Assembly: GCA_947626785.1 (NCBI GenBank)
Contig: CANQTO010000005.1
Location: 1-64,000 of the forward strand
Direction of reading: 5' to 3'
Length of the DNA stretch: 64,000 nt
DNA from: an uncultured Oscillospiraceae bacterium
Lineage (GTDB): Bacteria; Bacillota; Clostridia; Oscillospirales; Oscillospiraceae
The notes beneath the pieces were generated by a model. That model worked only from the letters and a program-made list of their open reading frames with translations. It had not been told where the DNA came from and made no database searches. Positions within the stretch are counted from its first letter, which is position 1. Every line of letters starts with the position of its first letter. Made by a program: the position numbers and the translations under genes. This document shows, piece by piece, positions 25,026 through 32,813 of the stretch.

Positions 25026-25055
25026 AATATAGGACAATTGTACACTATTTGTCAA
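25026..25055 (-). promoter_or_regulatory. tetR promoter with putative operator in spacer
   Basis: On the minus strand TTGACA (25055-25050), an 18-base spacer and TATATT (25031-25026). The spacer and -35 carry GACAATTGTACACTATTTGTC-like symmetry (GACAA...TTGTC, 25033-25053), a fit for TetR autorepression. Confidence 0.6.
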
Positions 25056-25084
25056 TTATTGAACGAACTCGCCAACGCTGTCCA

Positions 25085-25142
25085 TTGACAGACATAGCCC
25101 TCTTTGATAGGATACAAGCGCAACTTATAGTACACTTGTATT
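25085..25142 (+). promoter_or_regulatory. Promoter and putative operator of the ene-reductase operon
   Basis: TTGACA (25085-25090), 17 bases, TAGGAT (25108-25113). Just downstream at about 25126-25142 lies ATAGTACACTTGTA, which resembles the reverse complement of the box in the tetR promoter (ATAGTGTACAATTG). A repressor there would block transcription at its start. Confidence 0.55.
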
Positions 25143-25213
25143 TTAACTTTGTCAAGCCGGCTGCCGGAAAAAAGCAGCTGAAAATAAATCAGATGAAAGG
25201 AAAGGTACATACC

Positions 25214-25888
25214 ATGGGTAAAGTCACTACGCTTACGCCGGAGGAGATCCGGGAACTGGAAATGGCCCCCAGCGAGGTCATTCGGGAGAAGATCGCGGCC
25301 CTGGGCAATGAGGAGGCTGTGAAGGCCTTCGATGAGTTTGTCGGTATGTTCAACGGCGTCCACGACGGCTATCTGATGCAGGCCAACGCCGCCGAGTGCG
25401 CTCTCTTCAAAGAGGTCGGCGCGGACAAGTATCTGGAGTACATGAAGCCCTTCTTCTTCAATGCCAACGCCCCCATGCTGGAAGGTTACTGGGACAAGCC
25501 CTTCAAAGAGCGGGTCATTCAGGCCATCAACGCGCCGCGCACCTACCACAACTGTCGGATGAAGATCCTGGGCGAGGACGACAAGAAGCTCTGGTTCGTG
25601 ATGGATCCCTGCGGCGCGGGCCAGAAGCTGTGGGAGGCCGGTCAGTGCGAGGGCGGCTGCATCGCCGATCCCCACGCCATCACCGCCGGCGGCAAGAACT
25701 TCCCCGTGTACTGCACCCACGCCCCCATCGCCGAGATCGTCTGCAGCGAGCTGAACACCTGCTACTTCTATCAGCAGGATTACCCCGAGCAGGTTGGCCC
25801 CTGCTCCTGCGTCTTCAACGTCTACAAGCACAAGGAAGACATTCCCGACAGCTACTTTGACCGCATCGGCAAGAAGCGTCCGGAATAA
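25214..25888 (+). CDS. Cysteine-rich protein of unknown function, partner of the ene-reductase
   Basis: A soluble protein of 224 residues without signal peptide. The N-terminal half is helical and acidic. The C-terminal half holds conserved-looking Cys/Gly motifs: DPCGAGQKLW, GQCEGGC, YCTHAPIAEIVC, NTC and GPCSC. The spacing of Cys and His could bind a metal, heme or Fe-S cluster. I do not recognise the family. It is the first gene of a TetR-controlled operon, 34 bases before the flavin/Fe-S reductase, so it may be a substrate-binding, cofactor or second catalytic component. The start at 25214 follows a GAAAGG site. Confidence 0.7.
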   Translation: MGKVTTLTPEEIRELEMAPSEVIREKIAALGNEEAVKAFDEFVGMFNGVHDGYLMQANAAECALFKEVGADKYLEYMKPFFFNANAPMLEGYWDKPFKERVIQAINAPRTYHNCRMKILGEDDKKLWFVMDPCGAGQKLWEAGQCEGGCIADPHAITAGGKNFPVYCTHAPIAEIVCSELNTCYFYQQDYPEQVGPCSCVFNVYKHKEDIPDSYFDRIGKKRPE

Positions 25889-25922
25889 GGCGGCAGCCGC
25901 AGATCGAGAAGGAGGAAGAACA

Positions 25923-27926
25923 ATGGCTCTGAAATATCCTGAGCTTTTCAAGCCCTACAACATCGGCAAGCTCCGCATCAAGAACCGGGTCGCCATGGCC
26001 CCCATGCACCTGGGCGGCCGCAACGACGACACCGGCAACATGACCGAAGAGGTCATCGACTACTATGAGGCCCGGGCCAAGGGTGGCTTCGGCCTGATCG
26101 TCACCGGCGGCTATGCCTGCGCCGGCGGCGCGGAGATCACCACCGCCGCCCTCAACGCCATGGACAACCCCGCCGCCTTCAACTCCACCATCAGTAAGGC
26201 GACGGAAAAGATCAATTCCTACGACACCAAGCTCTTTGTTGAGGTGGGCGCTCCCTTTGGGCGGGTAGCCTTTCTGGAGACCCTGGCCCCGGAGATGAAC
26301 GGCCAGCCCGTGGCCCCCTCCGCCGTGCCCAGCCGCTGGGACCCCAGCGTCATGTGCCGGGCCCTCACCACTGAGGAGTGCCAGGGCCTGATCGACAACC
26401 AGCTCATCGCGGCGGTCACCGCCGCCCGGGCCGGGGCCGACGGCGTCTGCGTAGGCGGCCCCTACGGCGGCTACTTTGCCGACCAGTTCGCCGTCCGCGC
26501 CTTCAACAAGCGGGACGACGAGTTCGGTTTTGCCCAGGGCGGCCAGTACCGGGTATTTACCGACGTCATCAAGGGCATCAAGGAGCAGATGGGCCCCGAC
26601 TACCCCGTCATGGTGCGTCTGTGCGTGCGGCACTACATGAAGGATATCGGCGTGGCTCCCCTGCCCGGCGAGGAATTCACCGAGCACGGCCGGGACGTGG
26701 AGGACAGCCTGGCCCTGGCAAAGGCCCTGGAGGAGGCCGGAGCGGACGCCATCCTCATCGGCAACGGCAGCTATGACAGCTTCTACTGGCTCTATCCCCC
26801 CACCTATCAGGCCGAGGGCCTCTGGCTGGAGGACGCCAAGCGGGTCAAGGAAGTGGTCAACATCCCCGTTATCTGCCCGGGCAAGATCCTGACCCCGGAG
26901 ATGGCCGAGAAGGCCATCGAGGAGGGCTACGTGGACGCCGTGGCTCTGGGCAAAGCCTCCCTGGCCGACGCCGAGTGGGCCAACAAGGCCCGCGCCGGCA
27001 AGGCCGAGGACATCCGCCCCTGCATCGGCTGCCAGAACGGCTGCATGGCCCGCGTCTTCAACGGCGGCCAGGTCACCTGCGCGGTGAACCCCCAGCTGTT
27101 CTATGAAAAGAGCGACCCGGTCACCCCCGCCATGGAGAAGAAGCACGTGGTCGTCATCGGCGGCGGCGTGGGCGGCATGGAGGCCGCTATGATCGCGGCC
27201 CAGCGGGGCCACGACGTGGACCTGTACGAGAAGAGCGGTAAGCTGGGCGGCCTGTTCAATCTGGCGGCTGTGCCCGAGTTCAAGACCGGCGACCACCGGC
27301 TCCTGGCCTGGTTCCCCCGCATGGTGGAGAGGGCCGGCGTCAAGGTCCACCTGAACACCGAGCTCACCGCGGCGGACGTGGAGAAGCTGGACGCCGACGA
27401 GATCATCGTCGCCACCGGCGCCAACCCCAAGAGCTTCAAGATCGAGGGCGCGGAGACCGTCACCGCCTCCGACGTGCTGGCCGGTAAGGACGTGGGCAAG
27501 AGCTGCGTCATTGTAGGCGCCGGCCTGGTGGGCTGCGAGACCGCCGTGTGGCTGGCCCGGAAGGGCGTGAAGGTCACTCTGGTGGAGGCCCTGCCCATGC
27601 CCATGATGGCGGGCGCGCCCGTCCCCACCCCCAACTTCCTGATGATGCTGGACATGATTCCCGGCGCGGGCATCACCATGTACACCTCCGCCAAGTTCGC
27701 CGGCTGGAAGGACGGCGTCGCCACCGTCATCGACGCCGAGGGCAAGGAGCAGAAGGTGGAGGCCGAGACCGTGGTCCAGGCCGTGGGCTTTGCCCCCAAC
27801 AACGCCCTGTACAAGGAGCTGGAGGCCAACGCCGCCGTCCCCGTGTGGAACATCGGCGACAGCAAGGAGCCTGCCAACGTGATGGAGGCCGTCCGCGGCG
27901 GCTTCTTCGTGGGCAAGAACATCTGA
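25923..27926 (+). CDS. Old-yellow-enzyme family NAD(P)H:flavin ene-reductase with Fe-S and FAD domains
   Basis: A 667-residue enzyme of the 2,4-dienoyl-CoA reductase (FadH) / BaiCD-BaiH / trimethylamine dehydrogenase group. An FMN-binding TIM barrel (about 1-370; NRVAMAPMHLGGRN near the start) is followed by a 4Fe-4S Cys cluster CIGCQNGCMARVF...C (about 366-385) and an FAD/NAD(P) module with VVVIGGGVGGMEAAM (about 410) and a second Rossmann motif CVIVGAGLVGCETAV (about 528). Such enzymes reduce activated C=C bonds of dietary, bile-acid or aromatic enoates. GAAGGAGGAAGAACA precedes the ATG. The substrate is not deducible; TetR control suggests an inducible exogenous compound. Confidence 0.92.
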   Translation: MALKYPELFKPYNIGKLRIKNRVAMAPMHLGGRNDDTGNMTEEVIDYYEARAKGGFGLIVTGGYACAGGAEITTAALNAMDNPAAFNSTISKATEKINSYDTKLFVEVGAPFGRVAFLETLAPEMNGQPVAPSAVPSRWDPSVMCRALTTEECQGLIDNQLIAAVTAARAGADGVCVGGPYGGYFADQFAVRAFNKRDDEFGFAQGGQYRVFTDVIKGIKEQMGPDYPVMVRLCVRHYMKDIGVAPLPGEEFTEHGRDVEDSLALAKALEEAGADAILIGNGSYDSFYWLYPPTYQAEGLWLEDAKRVKEVVNIPVICPGKILTPEMAEKAIEEGYVDAVALGKASLADAEWANKARAGKAEDIRPCIGCQNGCMARVFNGGQVTCAVNPQLFYEKSDPVTPAMEKKHVVVIGGGVGGMEAAMIAAQRGHDVDLYEKSGKLGGLFNLAAVPEFKTGDHRLLAWFPRMVERAGVKVHLNTELTAADVEKLDADEIIVATGANPKSFKIEGAETVTASDVLAGKDVGKSCVIVGAGLVGCETAVWLARKGVKVTLVEALPMPMMAGAPVPTPNFLMMLDMIPGAGITMYTSAKFAGWKDGVATVIDAEGKEQKVEAETVVQAVGFAPNNALYKELEANAAVPVWNIGDSKEPANVMEAVRGGFFVGKNI

Positions 27927-27941
27927 TAGTCCTATATAATG

Positions 27942-27974
27942 AAGGGGCGCTGTCTTTTGGCAGCGTCCCTTTTC
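27942..27974 (+). terminator. Terminator of the ene-reductase operon
   Basis: Arms AAGGGGCGCTG / CAGCGTCCCTTTT with an 8-base loop and a T-run lie 15 bases past the stop. It also separates the convergent mobA-like gene. Confidence 0.8.
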
Positions 27975-27988
27975 TATCATGTTTAAAT

Positions 27989-28552
27989 TTATAAGCCGCA
28001 GATCTCCCGGTACTCCTCCGGCGTGTTGCAGTTTGCCAGCAGCCGCAGGTCCCCGGCGTATTCCAGAGTGCGCGTCTCGGTCCTCTCCAGCAGCCGCCGG
28101 ACCGAGGTCCGGGGACTCTGCAAGATCTCCTCGCAGTCCCCCGCCAGCGCCCGGTCATAGACGGCGATCAGCGGCTCGATCTCTCCGCCGTGGGAGACGG
28201 CCGTGACGCCCACCGTGTGAGCGCGTATCAGCTGCCTGAGCAGCTCCTCCGGCAGCAGCGGGGCGTCCACGGGGATCACCAGGGCGGCAGAACGGCTTAC
28301 AGTCAGCAGCCCGGCGTGGATGCCGCTCAAGGGCCCCCGGTGGGGGACCACATCCGGGGCATAGACCGTGCCCTCTACAGGCGCGGCGAAGCCGGACAGG
28401 ACGATCTCCCCTATCCCCAGCCCCCGCAGCTTCTCCACCTGGTGCTGTACAAGAGGGACGCCGTGCCAGTCCAGCTCCGCCTTGCAGCGCCCCATGCGGG
28501 AGCTGAAGCCCCCTGCCAGCAGGATAGCGGAACAGTCTTTGGCGTGCTTCAT
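27989..28552 (-). CDS. mobA: MobA-like nucleotidyltransferase (molybdenum cofactor guanylyltransferase family)
   Basis: A 187-residue protein with the nucleotidyltransferase signature AILLAGGFSSRMGRCKAEL near the N-terminus, GPLSGIHAGLL in the middle and PVDAPLLPEELL, where the Asp would bind Mg. Family members attach GMP or CMP to molybdopterin, so the cell probably makes a molybdenum or tungsten enzyme encoded elsewhere. Start 28552 follows AAGGAG; the 26-codon extension upstream would cross the promoter region. MocA-type cytidylyltransferase is the main alternative. Confidence 0.85.
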   Translation of the reverse strand: MKHAKDCSAILLAGGFSSRMGRCKAELDWHGVPLVQHQVEKLRGLGIGEIVLSGFAAPVEGTVYAPDVVPHRGPLSGIHAGLLTVSRSAALVIPVDAPLLPEELLRQLIRAHTVGVTAVSHGGEIEPLIAVYDRALAGDCEEILQSPRTSVRRLLERTETRTLEYAGDLRLLANCNTPEEYREICGL

Positions 28553-28601
28553 GTTTTGACTCCTTTTCAAATTTGCCGATCCCTTATTGACCTCTGTTCG
28601 C

Positions 28602-28630
28602 AGTATACACCAAACCGCGGGCCGGGGCAA
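28602..28630 (-). promoter_or_regulatory. mobA promoter
   Basis: On the minus strand TTGCCC (28630-28625), 17 bases, TATACT (28607-28602), about 50 bases before the start codon. Confidence 0.6.
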
Positions 28631-28759
28631 TATCGGATGTTCGCTCCATCCTCGGTCTTGTTTTTCATGCGTTCCACGTCAATTTCTTCAAACTTTGCTT
28701 TAAATCAGAATCTTTTTTCGTGAGATTCAGAGAAATTGCTCGAAAAGGAAATTTTTTCC

Positions 28760-28788
28760 TTGTGTTTTTTCAACCAAAAGACTATACT
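28760..28788 (+). promoter_or_regulatory. Promoter of the ammonium transporter gene
   Basis: TTGTGT (28760-28765), 17 bases, TATACT (28783-28788). Expected start is near 28795, giving a structured leader of about 120 bases. The AT-rich stretch from 28640 to 28760 holds no gene. Confidence 0.65.
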
Positions 28789-28807
28789 GGGCGCATCCAA
28801 GGCAAAG

Positions 28808-28890
28808 GCGCCGGGGCGAGAGGCTCCGGCGCTCTCTTTTTCTTGGGAGGAAGGGACAAAGGCGTCCAAGCGAAAGGCTTGGGCGCCTTT
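28808..28890 (+). promoter_or_regulatory. Twin leader hairpins, candidate attenuator of amt
   Basis: Two related hairpins lie in tandem: 28808-28832 (GCGCCGGGGC-GAGAG-GCTCCGGCGC), followed by TCTCTTTTTC, and 28858-28890 (AAAGGCGTCCAAGC-GAAAG-GCTTGGGCGCCTTT), followed by GTTCC. Both have five-base GARAG loops closed by GC pairs. The first looks like an intrinsic terminator inside the leader, so nitrogen-dependent antitermination is plausible. Loops do not match the ANTAR consensus hexaloop. Confidence 0.6.
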
Positions 28891-28917
28891 GTTCCATATA
28901 TGGAAGGAGCAATTCAT

Positions 28918-30666
28918 ATGACAGAGGAAATCCTGGGAGCGGTCAGCGGCGAGATCTTCGCCGTCTGGTTTCTGATCGGCGCGGCGCTGGTGTTCTGGAT
29001 GCAGGCGGGCTTCGCCATGGTGGAGACCGGCTTCACCCGGGCCAAGAACGCCGGCAACATCCTGATGAAGAACCTGATGGACTTCTGCATCGGCACCATC
29101 GTGTTCATCCTCATCGGCTTCAGCCTGCTGCTGGGCGAGGATATGGCCGGCTTCATCGGCAAGCCGGGCCTGGACATCTTCACCGCCTACGAGAGCTTTG
29201 ACTGGTCAAACTTTGTGTTCAACCTGGTCTTCTGCGCCACCACCGCCACCATCGTCTCCGGCGCTATGGCCGAGCGGACCAAGTTTTTGTCCTACTGCAT
29301 CTATTCCGCTGTGATCTCGGCCCTGATCTACCCCATCGAGGCCCACTGGATCTGGGGCGGCGGCTGGCTGGCCCAGCTGGGCTTCCATGACTTTGCCGGC
29401 TCCTGCGCTATCCACATGGTGGGCGGCATCTGCGCCCTGATCGGCGCGAAAATGCTGGGGCCCCGGCTGGGCAAGTACCAGCGGGACGCCTCCGGCAAGG
29501 TGGTGAAGGTCAACGCCTTCCCCGGGCACAGCCTGCCCCTGGGCTGCCTGGGCGTGTTCATCCTCTGGCTGGGCTGGTACGGCTTCAACGGCGCGGCCGC
29601 CAAGAGCGTGGACCAGCTGGGCTCCATCTTCCTGACAACGACCGTGGCCCCCTCGGTGGCGACGGTGGTGTGCATGATCTTCACCTGGCTCAAGTACGGC
29701 AAGCCGGACGTGAGCATGTGCCTCAACGCCTCCCTGGCGGGCTTGGTGGCCATCACCGCCCCCTGCGACGTGACCGACGCCCTGGGCGCGACCGTCATTG
29801 GAGCCGTGGCCGGGCTGCTGGTGGTCTTCGCCGTGTGGCTGCTGGACTATAAGCTCCGCATCGACGATCCGGTGGGAGCCGTGGCGGTCCACTGCTGCAA
29901 CGGCATCTGGGGCACCATCGCCGTGGGCCTGTTTGCCACCGACACCGCCCCGGGCTACTCCATCGCCAACGCCGCCGGGGAGAAGCTCACCGGCCTGTTC
30001 TACGGCGGCGGCTTTGAGCTGCTGGGCTTGCAGCTGCTGGGCTTCGTCACAGTCGCGGCCTGGGCCGCCGTCACCATCACCCTGTTCTTCCTGCTGGTCC
30101 GGGCCACGGTGGGCCTGCGGGTGGACCGGGAGGAGGAGCTGGAGGGCCTGGACCCCACAGAGCACGGCCTGGCCTCCGCCTACGCCGGCTTCAGCATCAT
30201 CGATACGGTCCACGCGGAAGAGGCCGGATCGGAGCCCGTCCCCGTACCCTCCGCGCCCCCGGTCATTCGCAGCAGCGCCGCCCCGGCGGCCCGGGACCCG
30301 GGGAGCCCGAAGCTGACCAAGGTGTCCATGGTCTTCAAACAGGAGCGGCTGGACGCTTTGAAGACCGCCATGAATGCCATCGGCGTCAGCGGCATGACCG
30401 TGACCCAGGTGATGGGCTACGGCGTCCAGAAGGGGCACGACGACTACTACCGTGGCGTCAAGCTGGACAGCATCAAGCTCCTGCCCCAGGTGAAGGTGGA
30501 GATCGTGGTCAGCAAGGTGCCGGTCCGGCAGGTGATCGAGACGGCCCAGAAGGTGCTCCACACCGGCGAGATGGGCGACGGCAAGTTCTTCGTCTACGAC
30601 GTGGAGGACGTGTTCCGGGTCCGCACCGGCGAGACGGGCTACGACGCCCTCCAGGACAACGCGTAA
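28918..30666 (+). CDS. amt: Ammonium transporter fused to a C-terminal PII regulator domain
   Basis: A 582-residue fusion. Residues about 1-415 are an Amt channel with eleven membrane helices and the markers MQAGFAMVETGF, GAMAERTKFLSYC, HWIWGGGWLA, DFAGSCAIHMVGG and HCCNGIWGT with the pore His. A linker rich in Ala and Pro (about 440-467) leads to a complete PII domain (about 468-582) with T-loop KGHDDYYRGVKL, including the Tyr usually uridylylated, and B-loop HTGEMGDGKFFVYDV. Normally GlnK is a separate protein that plugs Amt. Fusion would give each trimer its own sensor. GAAGGAG marks the ATG at 28918; the longer frame upstream overlaps the leader hairpins. Confidence 0.93.
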   Translation: MTEEILGAVSGEIFAVWFLIGAALVFWMQAGFAMVETGFTRAKNAGNILMKNLMDFCIGTIVFILIGFSLLLGEDMAGFIGKPGLDIFTAYESFDWSNFVFNLVFCATTATIVSGAMAERTKFLSYCIYSAVISALIYPIEAHWIWGGGWLAQLGFHDFAGSCAIHMVGGICALIGAKMLGPRLGKYQRDASGKVVKVNAFPGHSLPLGCLGVFILWLGWYGFNGAAAKSVDQLGSIFLTTTVAPSVATVVCMIFTWLKYGKPDVSMCLNASLAGLVAITAPCDVTDALGATVIGAVAGLLVVFAVWLLDYKLRIDDPVGAVAVHCCNGIWGTIAVGLFATDTAPGYSIANAAGEKLTGLFYGGGFELLGLQLLGFVTVAAWAAVTITLFFLLVRATVGLRVDREEELEGLDPTEHGLASAYAGFSIIDTVHAEEAGSEPVPVPSAPPVIRSSAAPAARDPGSPKLTKVSMVFKQERLDALKTAMNAIGVSGMTVTQVMGYGVQKGHDDYYRGVKLDSIKLLPQVKVEIVVSKVPVRQVIETAQKVLHTGEMGDGKFFVYDVEDVFRVRTGETGYDALQDNA

Positions 30667-30705
30667 GGCCTGACGGAAAATAAAGAAGCGGATATAATGG
30701 ATAGC

Positions 30706-30752
30706 AAAGGTCCCATAGGCGTGCAAAAAGCAGCGTCTATGGGACCTTTTTT
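30706..30752. terminator. Bidirectional terminator between amt and lysR
   Basis: Arms AAAGGTCCCATAGGCG / CGTCTATGGGACCTTTTTT around a GCAAAAAGCA loop, with T-run rightwards and A-run on the left. Confidence 0.85.
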
Positions 30753-30757
30753 GCGGC

Positions 30758-31687
30758 TCAGCTGTCCGCACAGCAGATCTCCACGACCCGGTCCCAGAAG
30801 TCCCGGGCCGGGCGGGGCAGGGGCTTGCCTTTCTTATGGATGATGCAGAAGGGCCAGGAGAAATCCTCCTCCCCCAGCCGCAGATAGGCCAGCTTTTCAC
30901 AGCCGCCGGCCGCCAGGTGCTCATAGATCGTATAGTCCGGCATGAAGGCAAAGCCCGAGTCAGGCCCCTCCTGGATCAGGTCGATGATGGCGTCCAAGTT
31001 GGACATCATGATGCGCTGCCGGGGCTCGATGCCGTACCGCTCCATCTGCGCCGCCGCCGCTTCCCGCAGGATGTACTCCGGCCCCATCTGGTAAAAGATC
31101 TGGCTGCTCAACTCCTCCGGGGAGACCCGGCAGGTCCGGTCCACAGAGGAGGTCTGCCCGTGCAAAACGGGGTCGTCCCGGTGGCAGACGATCAGCACCC
31201 GCTCCCGTTTCAGGCAGCGGGCCGTCAGCTCCCCGTCCTGTTCAGCCAGCATATGGCAGAACCCGATGCTCAGCTCCCCCTTCAGGACCCTCTCCCGGAC
31301 GGTGATGGAGGTACCCTCCCAGATGGAGACGGGGACCTGGGGAAGGCCCAGCCGGGGGAGGATCTTCCGCAGGACATCCCTGCTCTTCTGCAGGGGGATG
31401 CCCACCGTCAGGGCGGTCTCGTTCTCCCGGCGGAGCTCCCCGAGAGAGCGCTGAAAGTCCTCCTCCAGGGCGCGGGCCGCCTTGAGGTACTCGTAATACA
31501 GCTGCCCGCCCCTGGTCAGGCGCAGGGGCGTATGGCTGCGGTCGATCAGCTTGATCTCCAGCTCCGACTCCAGCTTGTTCAGATACTGGGTCAGGGACGG
31601 CTGGGAGACCATCAGCTGCTCGGAGGCCCGGGTCAGATTGCGGGTCTCCGCGATGGTCAGAAAATAGTACTGCCGGCCGGAGGCCAT
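30758..31687 (-). CDS. LysR-family regulator divergent from the pan/THF operon
   Basis: A 309-residue LysR protein. The helix-turn-helix covers FLTIAETRNLTRASEQLMVSQPSLTQYLNKLE (in two parts, about residues 8-40), followed by a substrate-binding-like effector domain. The ATG at 31687 (MASGRQYYF) aligns with LysR N-termini; the longer frame adds 12 residues without a good ribosome site. It faces the panB operon across 258 bases that hold a LysR-style palindrome, so it is the probable activator, with a pathway intermediate such as pantoate or ketopantoate as likely effector (inference). Confidence 0.88.
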   Translation of the reverse strand: MASGRQYYFLTIAETRNLTRASEQLMVSQPSLTQYLNKLESELEIKLIDRSHTPLRLTRGGQLYYEYLKAARALEEDFQRSLGELRRENETALTVGIPLQKSRDVLRKILPRLGLPQVPVSIWEGTSITVRERVLKGELSIGFCHMLAEQDGELTARCLKRERVLIVCHRDDPVLHGQTSSVDRTCRVSPEELSSQIFYQMGPEYILREAAAAQMERYGIEPRQRIMMSNLDAIIDLIQEGPDSGFAFMPDYTIYEHLAAGGCEKLAYLRLGEEDFSWPFCIIHKKGKPLPRPARDFWDRVVEICCADS

Positions 31688-31762
31688 GTCCGTCACCGCC
31701 TTTCCGCTTCCAATATACGGCATCCCAGAGGGCCTGTCAACGGACAGAAAAAGATTTTTTTA

Positions 31763-31810
31763 TGAAATCTGTGGAAATTTCACAAGCGGGTCCTCCGGAT
31801 GTTTTATAAT
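31763..31810 (+). promoter_or_regulatory. LysR-type operator and activator-dependent promoter of the panB operon
   Basis: Palindrome TGAAAT-N8-ATTTCA (31763-31782) is followed 22 bases later by TATAAT (31805-31810), which lacks a proper -35. A palindrome touching the -35 zone is the classic layout of LysR-activated promoters. Confidence 0.55.
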
Positions 31811-31857
31811 CTGACCGAAAGTATAAGCTGTAAGTTATGATCGAAAACGAATTGGTA

Positions 31858-31886
31858 TTGGACAAGTCCGGAAAAGCGATTATGAT
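31858..31886 (+). promoter_or_regulatory. Second possible promoter of the panB operon
   Basis: TTGGAC (31858-31863), 17 bases, TATGAT (31881-31886), 60 bases before panB. It could give basal transcription independent of the LysR site. Confidence 0.45.
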
Positions 31887-31945
31887 GGAAGCAGAAACAG
31901 CGCAGGCTCGCAGGCCGCGCATATACGGAAAGGAGAACCCCGGAA

Positions 31946-32779
31946 ATGAAGCAGAAAATGACGGTTTTGGATTTCAAAAAGTACAAGGAGGAAGGCCGCA
32001 AGTTCGCCTACTGCACCGCTTACGACTACACCATCGCCTCCATCGTGGACGACAGCGATGTGGAGGTCATCCTGGTGGGCGACTCCCTGGCCATGACCAT
32101 GCTGGGCTACAGCAGCACCGTGGGCGTCACGCTGGACGACATGATCCACCATATCCGCCCCGTCGTCAAGGGCGCGCCCCACACCTTCGTGGCCGGCGAC
32201 ATGCCCTTCGGCTCCTATCAGGAGAGCCCGGAGCAGGCCATCCGCAGCGCCTGCCGCATCCTCATGGAGACCAACTGCGACTGCGTGAAGCTGGAGGGAG
32301 GCGCCAACATGGCCCCCACCATCAAGCGCATGGTCGACGTGGGCATCCCTGTCATGGGCCACATCGGCATGACCCCCCAGTCCGCGACCAGCTTCGGCGG
32401 CTTCAAGGTACAGGGCGGCACGCCCGAGAGCGCAAAGAAGCTGATCCAGGACGCCAAGGCCCTGGAGGCCGCCGGGGTGTTCTCCATCGTGGTGGAGTGC
32501 GTACCCAGCGTGGTGGGCAAAGCCATCTCAGAGGCGGTCAGCGTTCCCGTGCTCGGCATCGGCGCCGGTCCGGACGTGGATTGCCAGGTGCTCGTGACGC
32601 ACGATCTGCTGGGCATGTACGGTGACTTCAAGCCCAAGTTCGTCAAGCGCTTTGCGAACATCCGGGAAGAGATGGTGAAGGGTCTGAACCTATTCCATGA
32701 GGAGAGCGTCACCGGCGCGTTCCCCACGCCGGAGTACAGTTTCAACAAGCAGGTGGAGATCCCGCCTCTGGACGACTGA
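31946..32779 (+). CDS. panB: 3-methyl-2-oxobutanoate hydroxymethyltransferase (ketopantoate hydroxymethyltransferase)
   Basis: PanB reversibly transfers a hydroxymethyl group from 5,10-methylene-THF to 2-ketoisovalerate, giving ketopantoate. The 277-residue barrel shows all active-site elements: VILVGDSLAM and VAGDMPFGSY (Mg-binding Asp residues), CVKLEGG and IVVECVPSVV (catalytic Glu), and IGAGPDVDCQVLVTHDLLGM near the end. AAGGAGAACCCCGGAA precedes the ATG. It is the first gene of a seven-gene operon that lacks panC and panD, which makes a catabolic (retro-aldol) role possible. Confidence 0.93.
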   Translation: MKQKMTVLDFKKYKEEGRKFAYCTAYDYTIASIVDDSDVEVILVGDSLAMTMLGYSSTVGVTLDDMIHHIRPVVKGAPHTFVAGDMPFGSYQESPEQAIRSACRILMETNCDCVKLEGGANMAPTIKRMVDVGIPVMGHIGMTPQSATSFGGFKVQGGTPESAKKLIQDAKALEAAGVFSIVVECVPSVVGKAISEAVSVPVLGIGAGPDVDCQVLVTHDLLGMYGDFKPKFVKRFANIREEMVKGLNLFHEESVTGAFPTPEYSFNKQVEIPPLDD

Positions 32780-32813
32780 AAGCATACATCAACCATAAGA
32801 AAGGAAGGATCAC

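Noticed and set aside
25815-27980. Minus-strand open frame of about 720 codons opposite the ene-reductase
   Set aside because: It mirrors the codon bias of the real gene, with no ribosome site or recognisable domain.
28808-28890. ANTAR-binding twin hairpins in the amt leader
   Set aside because: The loops are five-base GARAG, not hexaloops with A at position 1 and G at position 4. No ANTAR regulator gene is in the window.
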